From an uncultured Prevotella sp. (lineage in GTDB: Bacteria; Bacteroidota; Bacteroidia; Bacteroidales; Bacteroidaceae), in assembly GCA_900322035.1 (NCBI GenBank), contig ONYL01000018.1, positions 1-62,240 of the forward strand: 62,240 nucleotides of DNA, written 5' to 3'. This document shows positions 55,018-62,240 of the stretch, one piece after another (the first letter of the stretch is position 1; each line of letters starts with the position of its first letter). Made by a program: the position numbers and the translations under genes. The notes under the pieces are model-generated. The model saw only the letters and a list, made by a program, of their open reading frames with translations, did not search any database and had not been told where the DNA came from.

Positions 55018-57237
55018 ATGAGTAAAGGAAAGAAAGCAGGAAAACGCCTGTCAAAGAAACAGCTCGGCGAGGAGCTTGAGAACTTGTTCTCTTCACAACC
55101 TGGCAAGGCGTTTACATTTAAAGAGATATTCAAGACTCTCCATCTCAACACCCATCCCTTGAAGATGCTGGCCATCGATATTATAGAAGAGATGGAATGG
55201 GACGACTTTGTCTCAAAGACTGGAGAAAACACTTTCCAGCTCAACACCAAAGGACAAGTGCAGGAAGGAACCTTCGTGCGCAAGTCCAACGGTAAGAACT
55301 CTTTCATGCCCGACGGTGGCGACAAGCCCATCTTCGTTTCGGAGCGCAACTCTATGGGAGCCCTCAACGGTGACCGCGTGAAAGTAAGCCTCATGGCACG
55401 CCGGCAGAAGCACATCAAGGAGGCACAAGTCATCGAGATTCTTCACAGGGCAAAAAACCAGTTTGTAGGCCGGCTCAAGGTAGACCGGGAGCTGGCCTAT
55501 CTCGTCACTCCCGACAATCTCTTCGTCCATGATATCCTCATTCCCAAGCGCAAGCTGAAAGGCGGCAAGACCGACGACCGCGCTGTGGTGAAGGTCACCC
55601 AGTGGCCCGATGCCGATCACAAGAACATCATTGGTGAGGTGGTCGACATCCTCGGCCCAGCAGGAAACAACGACACGGAGATGAACGCCATTCTTGCCCA
55701 ATATCAGCTGCCTTATAAGTATCCTGAGGCCGTGGAAAAGGCGGCCGACAAAATCACCGGGGAAATCACCAAAGAAGATGAGGCCGAACGCATCGACATG
55801 CGCGGGGTGTGGACCTGCACCATCGACCCGAAGGACGCTAAGGACTTCGACGATGCCCTCTCGGTACGCCGTCTGCCCAGTGGGCTCTACGAAGTAGGTG
55901 TCCACATTGCCGACGTGAGCCATTATGTGAAGGAAGGCGACATCATTGACCGCGAAGCCGAAAAACGTGCTACGAGCGTATATCTCGTCGACCGTACCAT
56001 CCCCATGCTGCCTGAGCGGCTCTGCAACTTCGTCTGCTCACTGCGGCCCGATGAGGATAAGCTCACCTACAGCGTCATTTTCGAAATGAACGAAGAGGCC
56101 GAGGTGAAATCCTTCCGCATCGCCCACACCATCATCCGCTCCAACCGCCGCTTCTGCTATGAGGAGGCCCAGCAAATATTAGAGGACAACGGCGTCATCG
56201 ACGGACAGGGAGAACCGGCCAAAGCCGTCGGCGGCAAGTTTAAGGACGAGTACGGCTGGGAGATCTGCACGCTCGACCGGCTGGCCAAGCTTCTGCGCAA
56301 GGAACGCTTCAAGAACGGATCTGTGAAATTCGACTCGGAAGAGCTCCACTTCGATGTCGATGAGAAGGGGCACCCCGTGCGCTGCTACTACAAGCGCTCG
56401 AAGGACGCCAACAAACTTGTGGAGGAATTCATGCTCTTGGCCAACCGCACCGTGGCCGAGAGCGTGGGCAAGGTAAAGAAAGGACGCAAGCCCAAGACCT
56501 TCCCCTACCGCATTCACGAGAATCCCGACCCACAGAAGATGGAGACGCTCAGAGCCTTTGCCGTGAAATTCGGCTACAAGGTGAAAACCGACGGCACACA
56601 GGGAGCCATTGCCCGGTCGCTCAACAAGCTCATGGACGAGACCGACGGCAAGCGCGAACAGAAGGCCATACAGGCTGTAGCGCTGCGGGCCATGATGAAG
56701 GCCAAGTACAGCGTGCACAACATCGGACACTTTGGTCTGGCTTTTCAGTACTACACCCACTTCACTTCTCCCATCCGCCGCTATCCCGACACGATGGTTC
56801 ACCGGCTGCTCACCAAATACCAAGCGGGCGGACGCTCTGCCAACGAGAAGCACTACGAGGAACTCTGCGAGCACTGCAGCGACATGGAGGTCATAGCCCA
56901 GAATGCCGAGCGCGACTCCATCAAGTATAAGATGGTGGAGTTCATGGGTGACAAGGTCGGACAAGAGTTTGACGCCCACATCAGCGGCATCACATCCTAT
57001 GGCATCTATGCCGAAATCGACGAGAACCACTGCGAAGGAATGGTGCCCATGCGCGATCTCAATGATGACTACTATGACTTCGACGAGCGCAACTTCTGCC
57101 TGAGAGGACGCCGGCACCACCACAAATATCAGCTTGGTGATCCCGTGCGTATCAAGGTGGCTCGTGCCGACTTGGAGAAGCGCCAGCTCGACTTTGTTCT
57201 GGCCGATGCCGACTGCCACAAGAAAGACAAAAGATAG
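55018..57237 (+). CDS. rnr: Ribonuclease R
   Basis: A 739-aa 3'-5' exoribonuclease of the RNB family that degrades structured RNA. N-terminal cold-shock-type domains precede the catalytic RNB domain with TIDPKDAKDFDDALS near residue 275, whose aspartates bind metal. The block beginning FTSPIRRYPDTMVHRLL and a C-terminal S1 domain (GITSYGIYAEIDENHCEGMV) follow. It is 24 bp after the S9 peptidase gene and may share its transcript. Confidence 0.95.
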   Translation: MSKGKKAGKRLSKKQLGEELENLFSSQPGKAFTFKEIFKTLHLNTHPLKMLAIDIIEEMEWDDFVSKTGENTFQLNTKGQVQEGTFVRKSNGKNSFMPDGGDKPIFVSERNSMGALNGDRVKVSLMARRQKHIKEAQVIEILHRAKNQFVGRLKVDRELAYLVTPDNLFVHDILIPKRKLKGGKTDDRAVVKVTQWPDADHKNIIGEVVDILGPAGNNDTEMNAILAQYQLPYKYPEAVEKAADKITGEITKEDEAERIDMRGVWTCTIDPKDAKDFDDALSVRRLPSGLYEVGVHIADVSHYVKEGDIIDREAEKRATSVYLVDRTIPMLPERLCNFVCSLRPDEDKLTYSVIFEMNEEAEVKSFRIAHTIIRSNRRFCYEEAQQILEDNGVIDGQGEPAKAVGGKFKDEYGWEICTLDRLAKLLRKERFKNGSVKFDSEELHFDVDEKGHPVRCYYKRSKDANKLVEEFMLLANRTVAESVGKVKKGRKPKTFPYRIHENPDPQKMETLRAFAVKFGYKVKTDGTQGAIARSLNKLMDETDGKREQKAIQAVALRAMMKAKYSVHNIGHFGLAFQYYTHFTSPIRRYPDTMVHRLLTKYQAGGRSANEKHYEELCEHCSDMEVIAQNAERDSIKYKMVEFMGDKVGQEFDAHISGITSYGIYAEIDENHCEGMVPMRDLNDDYYDFDERNFCLRGRRHHHKYQLGDPVRIKVARADLEKRQLDFVLADADCHKKDKR

Positions 57238-57280
57238 ATAAGAAATACTGAGAACGTATTGGATGAGAACTATAAAAACG

Positions 57281-57326
57281 GTTTCACCCATTTTGCTCTT
57301 TTTTGAGTGAGCAGAATGGGTGAAAC
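57281..57326 (+). terminator. Long hairpin after rnr
   Basis: GTTTCACCCATTTTGCTC and GAGCAGAATGGGTGAAAC form an 18-bp stem with one T-G wobble and a T-rich 10-nt loop. Only a weak TGTATTT follows. It is probably the rnr terminator or a 3'-end stabilising hairpin. Confidence 0.65.
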
Positions 57327-57471
57327 TGTATTTATCGGAACCTTACAAACCATGCGGACAGTCGGCTTACTGGTCAGGCTTAGTTGTCAAAACTGAGACT
57401 GTAATCGTTCTTTCACAGTTGCTCTGAGTTTAAAAAAACTGTAATTTATCGTTTATTAGAAAAGAAACCCG

Positions 57472-57479
57472 TAACTTTG
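57472..57479 (+). promoter_or_regulatory. Promoter of the GH3 gene
   Basis: TAACTTTGC matches the -7 box; the predicted leader is about 22 nt. Confidence 0.6.
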
Positions 57480-57508
57480 CAAACTAAAGATCTTACGTAA
57501 CAGGAAAA

Positions 57509-59029
57509 ATGAGTTTAACGAAAATTGCCGCCAAAGTGTTCATGCCCCGACAGCGCCAACTCGAGCAGTATGTCAACTCGGCAGAAGCCTTGCAGCACAA
57601 AGTTTTGAAATATCTGCTTCAGCAAGGCGCAAACACCGAATACGGCCGGAAATATTCCATGGCTAAGGCCAGAGGATACGATGATTTCTCACAATGCGTA
57701 CCCGTAAACACCTACGAGGAACTGAAATACGACATTGACCGCATGCGCCGCGGCGAACAGAATGTGCTTTGGCCGGGAACTGTAAAATGGTTTGCCAAAA
57801 GCAGCGGAACCACCAACGACAAGAGCAAATTCATTCCCGTTTCGCACGACGGTCTGCACAATATCCATTATAGAGGAGGATTTGATGCCGTGGCCCTCTA
57901 TCTGCGCAACAATCCCCAAAGCCGGCTCTTCGACGGGCGGTCGCTCATTCTCGGCGGCAGCCACAGCCCCAACTACAACATTGCCGGCTCGCTGGTGGGC
58001 GACCTCAGTGCCATCCTCATCGAGAACATCAACCCCATAGCCAATCTCGTCAGAGTGCCGAAGAAGCAGACCGCCCTGCTCTCCGACTTCGAGCTGAAGC
58101 GGGAGCGCATTGCGGCAGAATGCGCCGACAAAAACGTGACCAACATCTCAGGCGTGCCCTCATGGATGCTGTCGGTGCTGGTAAAGGTATTGGAGACCAC
58201 AGGAAAGAAAACCATTGATGAGGTGTGGCCCAATCTGGAAGTGTTCTTTCATGGCGGTATCGCCTTCACTCCCTACCGGGCACAATACGAGCAGATCATC
58301 CGCAATCCAAACATGCACTACATGGAGACCTACAACGCCTCGGAGGGCTTCTTCGGCTTGCAGGACGACCCCACCGACAAGAGCATGCTGCTCATGATCG
58401 ACTATGGCGTGTTCTACGAATTCATCCCTATGGACAAGTTCGGACAGGACAACGCTCCCGTTATCCCGCTGCAGGACATCGAGATCGGCAAGAACTATGC
58501 CATGGTGATTTCCACCTCATGCGGACTGTGGCGCTACATCATCGGCGACACCGTGAGCTTCACCTCACGCAACCCTTACAAGTTTGTCATCACGGGCCGC
58601 ACGAAATACTTCATCAACGCCTTCGGCGAGGAGCTCATCATGGACAATGCCGAGAAAGGCCTCGCCTATGCCTGCGAGCAGACCGGAGCTCAGGTGCTGG
58701 AATACACGGCAGCTCCCGTATATATGGATGCCAACGCCAAGTGCCGCCACCAGTGGCTCATCGAGTTCGCCAAAGAACCCGACGACTTGCAAAAATTTGC
58801 CGACCTTCTCGACAAGCATCTGCAGGAGATCAACAGCGACTATGAGGCCAAGCGCTCAAACGACATCACCCTGCAGCACCTCGAAATCATCAAGGCCCGC
58901 CACGGACTCTTCAACGACTGGCTCAAGAGCAAGAACAAACTCGGCGGACAGCACAAGATTCCCCGTCTGAGCAACAGCCGCCGCAACATCGACGAGATGC
59001 TGAAACTCAACGAGGTACAGCCCGCCTGA
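57509..59029 (+). CDS. GH3 family acyl-adenylate enzyme
   Basis: A 506-aa member of the GH3/auxin-responsive branch of the ANL adenylating superfamily, common in Bacteroidetes. The phosphate-binding loop is FAKSSGTTNDKSKFIPVS near residue 95; YNASEGFFG near 275 and GDTVSF with ITGRTKYFINAFGEE near 350-375 complete the ATP and acyl site. Plant GH3 enzymes join acids to amino acids; the bacterial substrate is unknown. It is followed 30 bp later by a lipoprotein gene. Confidence 0.88.
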   Translation: MSLTKIAAKVFMPRQRQLEQYVNSAEALQHKVLKYLLQQGANTEYGRKYSMAKARGYDDFSQCVPVNTYEELKYDIDRMRRGEQNVLWPGTVKWFAKSSGTTNDKSKFIPVSHDGLHNIHYRGGFDAVALYLRNNPQSRLFDGRSLILGGSHSPNYNIAGSLVGDLSAILIENINPIANLVRVPKKQTALLSDFELKRERIAAECADKNVTNISGVPSWMLSVLVKVLETTGKKTIDEVWPNLEVFFHGGIAFTPYRAQYEQIIRNPNMHYMETYNASEGFFGLQDDPTDKSMLLMIDYGVFYEFIPMDKFGQDNAPVIPLQDIEIGKNYAMVISTSCGLWRYIIGDTVSFTSRNPYKFVITGRTKYFINAFGEELIMDNAEKGLAYACEQTGAQVLEYTAAPVYMDANAKCRHQWLIEFAKEPDDLQKFADLLDKHLQEINSDYEAKRSNDITLQHLEIIKARHGLFNDWLKSKNKLGGQHKIPRLSNSRRNIDEMLKLNEVQPA

Positions 59030-59059
59030 CAACAATAACCTTCATACGAAAAAGACAGG

Positions 59060-61090
59060 ATGCCTATAGTTTCACACCACAGATTCACCCTCAGCCGCCA
59101 CACGCTGTGCCACTTGCTGCCTCTGCTATTGGTGGCAACGATACTGTCGGCCTGCGCACGCATGGGACAGCCCGACGGCGGATGGTACGACGAGCAGCCA
59201 CCAAGAGTGGTTGGAGCCGAACCCGCCGAGAACGCCACTGGAGTGAAATCAAAAAAGCTATATATCTATTTCAGTGAATACATCAAGCTGACCAATGCCA
59301 GCGAGAAGGTGATCGTCTCCCCGCCCCAGATGGAGCAGCCGGAAATCACGTCACAAGGCAAGCGCATCGCCATCAAGCTGGCCGACTCGCTGCGCGCCAA
59401 CACCACCTACACCGTAGACTTCTCCGATGCCATCAGCGACAACAACGAAGACAATCCTTTGGGCAACTATGCCTACGTGTTCTCCACCGGTGACAATATA
59501 GACTCGTTGGAGGTGAGCGGCACCGTGATTCAGGCCAACGACTTCGAGCCCGTGAAGGGCATACTCGTAGGTCTCTACAGCGACTTGGCCGACTCGGCCT
59601 TCACGTCGCTCCCCATGCTGCGCGTGGCGCGGACCGATGCCAGCGGCCATTTCGTCATTCGTGGCGTAGCCCCCGGGAGCTATCGCGTCTATGCCCTGCA
59701 AGACCAGGACGGCAACTACTTCTATTCGCAAAAGAGCGAGATGATGGCAGCCTTGCCCGACACCATTACTCCGTCGGCCTTTCCCGACGTGCGCCAGGAT
59801 ACCTTGTGGCGCGACACGCTGCACATTCAGAAGATCAGCCGCGTCAACTATACCCACTTCATGCCCGACAACCTGGTGCTGAAGGCTTTCACCGCACCCC
59901 AGACCGACCGCTATCTGGTGAAGCAGGAGCGCAAGGATGCCAACATGTTCTCGCTATTCTTCAGTTATGGCAGCGACACGCTGCCCGTCGTCAGAGGGCT
60001 GAACTTCGATTCGGACCATGCTTTCTTCGTGCAGAGCAACGACCGGCGCGACACCATCAACTACTGGCTGCGCGACTCGACGCTCATCAACCAAGACACG
60101 CTGACGATGGCCGTGAGCTATCTCAAGACCGACTCCATGGGACGGTTGATGCCACAGACCGACACGCTGCAAGTGCTCAGTAAGATTCCCTACGAACGGC
60201 GGCTGAAATTGGAGGAGAAAAACCGCGAGACGTGGCTGAAAAATCAAAACCGGCTGCGCCGTCGTGGATTAAGATACGACAGCATCATGCCCAGACCCGC
60301 GCTCGATATGGAATGGGCGGCACCTTCAGCAATGGCCCCCGACGACAATGTGCTGATCAAATTCAGAGAGCCACTCCTCTCCATCGACACGACAAAAATT
60401 CATCTCTACTCCAAGATCGACACCTCATGGTACAGGTCACCCTTCAAGCTCGTGCCCTACAACGAGAAAAACCAACGGCTGCTGATGCAGCATCGGGTGG
60501 ACAGTCTCGATACCCTGAGCAGTGGTGAAACCACATTCGCCCTCATTGGCGAATGGCGTCCAGGGGTGGAATACAGCGTCGAGACCGACAGCGGCGCCTT
60601 CTGCGGGCTCTACGGCGAACTGTCGGAGGCAAAGAAGCAGGGAGTCCGCATCAACCGCGACGACCAGTATGCCACTGTGCTGATGAGCATCACGGGATTT
60701 GAAGGCAGACATCTCGTCGTAGACCTGCTCAACTCTTCGGGCAATGTGGTCAAGACGGCTTATACCGACAACGGCAAAGCTAATTTCTACTACGTCAAAG
60801 AAGGCACTTACTATATGCGAATGCTGGTCGACGACAACAACAACGGCAAATGGGACACGGGTGACTTCAACTTGAAACTTGCCCCAGAGGATGTTTATTA
60901 CTATCCTCGCAAACTGGAATGCCGGGCCAAATGGGACCTCACGGAGACGTGGAATCCACGGTCTGTGCCTTTGCAGAACCAAAAGCCTGAGGCCATCACC
61001 AAACAGAAGGCCGAGAAGAAGAAGGCCATCCAGCAACGCAATGCTGAGCGTGCTAAAAAATTAGGCATTCAATATATACCTCAAATGTAA
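59060..61090 (+). CDS. Ig-like domain lipoprotein
   Basis: A 676-aa predicted lipoprotein with lipobox LSAC (Cys32) after a long N-terminal signal. Residues about 45-145 form an SbsA/Big_5-type Ig domain (PPRVVGAEPAENATGVKSKK, FSEYIKLTN). A carboxypeptidase-regulatory-like segment (DASGHFVIRGVAPGSYRVYAL) lies near 200. The C-terminus is basic and coiled (QKAEKKKAIQQRNAERAKK). This protein type is frequent in Bacteroidetes and the function is unknown. It is 2 bp from the DUF3108 gene. Confidence 0.8.
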   Translation: MPIVSHHRFTLSRHTLCHLLPLLLVATILSACARMGQPDGGWYDEQPPRVVGAEPAENATGVKSKKLYIYFSEYIKLTNASEKVIVSPPQMEQPEITSQGKRIAIKLADSLRANTTYTVDFSDAISDNNEDNPLGNYAYVFSTGDNIDSLEVSGTVIQANDFEPVKGILVGLYSDLADSAFTSLPMLRVARTDASGHFVIRGVAPGSYRVYALQDQDGNYFYSQKSEMMAALPDTITPSAFPDVRQDTLWRDTLHIQKISRVNYTHFMPDNLVLKAFTAPQTDRYLVKQERKDANMFSLFFSYGSDTLPVVRGLNFDSDHAFFVQSNDRRDTINYWLRDSTLINQDTLTMAVSYLKTDSMGRLMPQTDTLQVLSKIPYERRLKLEEKNRETWLKNQNRLRRRGLRYDSIMPRPALDMEWAAPSAMAPDDNVLIKFREPLLSIDTTKIHLYSKIDTSWYRSPFKLVPYNEKNQRLLMQHRVDSLDTLSSGETTFALIGEWRPGVEYSVETDSGAFCGLYGELSEAKKQGVRINRDDQYATVLMSITGFEGRHLVVDLLNSSGNVVKTAYTDNGKANFYYVKEGTYYMRMLVDDNNNGKWDTGDFNLKLAPEDVYYYPRKLECRAKWDLTETWNPRSVPLQNQKPEAITKQKAEKKKAIQQRNAERAKKLGIQYIPQM

Positions 61091-61092
61091 GA

Positions 61093-61911
61093 ATGGATAT
61101 GATCAGAATCATGATGAACAGATTACTTGCAGCCGTGATGTTTGTCATTGTCGCGGGCTCTTCCCGCGCACAGTGCCCCATGCAGAACACGGCTTTCCAG
61201 CCAGGCGAGTTCCTGGCATATAACCTGTACTACAACTGGAAGTTTGTTTGGGTGAAGGCCGGTACGGCCTCGCTCTCCACGGTGAAGTCGACCTACCACG
61301 GACATCCGGCCTACAGGTCAAGTCTCATTACGCGCGGCAACAACCGTACAGACAACATGTTTGTGCTTCGCGATACGCTCACTTCCTATTGCTCGCTCAA
61401 TATGGAACCGCTCTATTACCGCAAGGGCGCACGTGAGGGCAAGCGATACAACGTCGACCAAGTGTTCTATTCCTATAACAACGGACGCGTGCAGACCCAC
61501 ACTTCACGCAAGCATACCGACGGCCATGTCGACTCGGCCAGCAAGGCCTACACTTCCTGTGTATACGACATGCTCAACATCTTCATGAGGGCACGCTCGT
61601 TCAAGACCGACACGTGGAAGAACGGACATGTGGTGAACTTCAGCATCGTCGACGGCAACGGTCTCACTCCGGCAAAGATACAATACTACGGCAAGTATTA
61701 CATCAAGGGCGACGACGGCAAGAAATACCGGTGCCTGCGCCTCTCCTATCTGGAGAAAGAAAAGGGCAAGTTTAAGGAGATCGCCCGTTTCTACGTCACC
61801 GACGACAGCAACCACATTCCTATCCGCCTCGACATGTACCTGCGGTTTGGCAGCGCCAAAGCCTACATCACGCAGATGAAAGGAAACAAGACGCCGGTGA
61901 AGACTTACTGA
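61093..61911 (+). CDS. DUF3108 domain-containing exported protein
   Basis: A 272-aa protein with a signal peptide ending near SSRAQC. The mature part, beginning FQPGEFLAYNLYYNWKFVWV and continuing to the barrel-like YYGKYYIKGDDGKKYRCLRLSY, fits DUF3108. Such proteins are periplasmic or outer-membrane-associated and of unknown role. The gene begins 2 bp after the Ig-like lipoprotein gene, so they are co-translated and probably work together. Confidence 0.82.
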   Translation: MDMIRIMMNRLLAAVMFVIVAGSSRAQCPMQNTAFQPGEFLAYNLYYNWKFVWVKAGTASLSTVKSTYHGHPAYRSSLITRGNNRTDNMFVLRDTLTSYCSLNMEPLYYRKGAREGKRYNVDQVFYSYNNGRVQTHTSRKHTDGHVDSASKAYTSCVYDMLNIFMRARSFKTDTWKNGHVVNFSIVDGNGLTPAKIQYYGKYYIKGDDGKKYRCLRLSYLEKEKGKFKEIARFYVTDDSNHIPIRLDMYLRFGSAKAYITQMKGNKTPVKTY

Positions 61912-61946
61912 CCGAAGTGATCAGTTCCATAAGAACTACTAATAGT

Positions 61947-61986
61947 AAAAGGTCCGGATTCCTTGAGAGGGGTCCGGACCTTTTTT
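61947..61986 (+). terminator. Terminator after the DUF3108 gene
   Basis: AAGGTCCGGA and TCCGGACCTT arms with a 14-nt loop are followed by TTTT. Confidence 0.85.
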
Positions 61987-62240
61987 CGGATCACTGGATA
62001 TTTTCCGTGGGTTAACGGTAAAGAGATCCAAGATTGCTACCATGCAATTTACCTGACTTCGCTAATGTGCCTCTATAAATCACTCTAAAAGATTTAGTGT
62101 CACCCTTTCACCAAAGGTGTTGTGTCACCCTTTCAGCCCAAAAGATAAGGAAAATAGTCACGAACGGGCTTTAGCTGCCGATGGAGCTCTGGGACTGAAG
62201 TTATGGGGATAGCCTTACGAGCAAGCTCGACGGCTCCCCC
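61987..62240. other. Intergenic end of window with a 14-bp direct repeat
   Basis: GTGTCACCCTTTCA occurs at 62097-62110 and 62122-62135, 25 bp apart, with a CACC/GGTG hairpin between. No gene is supported before the window ends. Confidence 0.45.

Overview
The window looks like chromosomal DNA of a member of the Bacteroidales, most likely a Prevotella-like Prevotellaceae species. The evidence is the repeated Bacteroidetes-type promoter (TAnnTTTG at -7, with a TTG or TTTG about 20 bp upstream), a type III glutamine synthetase, DapL, a PorZ-like type IX secretion protein, a GLPGLI protein, a DPP5-like peptidase and the Bacteroidetes gene order uppS-bamA-ompH-ompH. No rRNA, tRNA or CRISPR array was seen.

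Layout. 0.5-8.8 kb: nitrogen assimilation and diaminopimelate genes; glnK-amtB-asnB on the minus strand diverge from dapF-dapL-glnN. 9.2-18.8 kb: an outer-membrane biogenesis run on the plus strand (propeller lipoprotein, DUF6089 protein, uppS, bamA, three OmpH/Skp paralogues, murI, MATE exporter). 19.5-27 kb: rubrerythrin, then convergent leuS-yitT-like-rdgB-porZ. 27.3-37.6 kb: surface glycan and lipid A genes (GT9, GT2, two GT4, InaA/Kdo-type kinase, EptA-like transferase, flippase). Between two of these lies an apparent stand-alone transcription unit of about 235 nt with no ATG on its sense strand. 37.9-42.8 kb: a damaged Rpn nuclease gene and a minus-strand operon of a U32 protein, a SufE/aspartic-protease fusion and a TrmH methyltransferase. 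43-49.6 kb: an accessory, AT-rich island with a decayed transposase, a GLPGLI protein, two paralogous small secreted peptides (one shifted out of frame at a T9 run), a TonB-like gene broken by a stop codon, and a TonB-receptor-like barrel. 50-62 kb: mnmA, histidine phosphatase, DPP5-like peptidase, RNase R, GH3 protein, an Ig-like lipoprotein and a DUF3108 protein.

Three intergenic sites (about 0.3, 19.2 and 35.9 kb) carry the same degenerate 21-23 nt repeat built on CATATG, GGGAGCC and GCCGGCGGG words. A different multi-hairpin element sits in the predicted 5' UTR of the U32 gene. Functionally the window is dominated by cell-envelope building: undecaprenyl phosphate, BAM assembly and chaperones, LPS sugars and phosphate decoration, and PorZ, which in Porphyromonas links LPS to type IX secretion. 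The most novel items are the ATG-free transcription unit, the repeat families, the SufE-protease fusion and the peptide/GLPGLI/TonB island.
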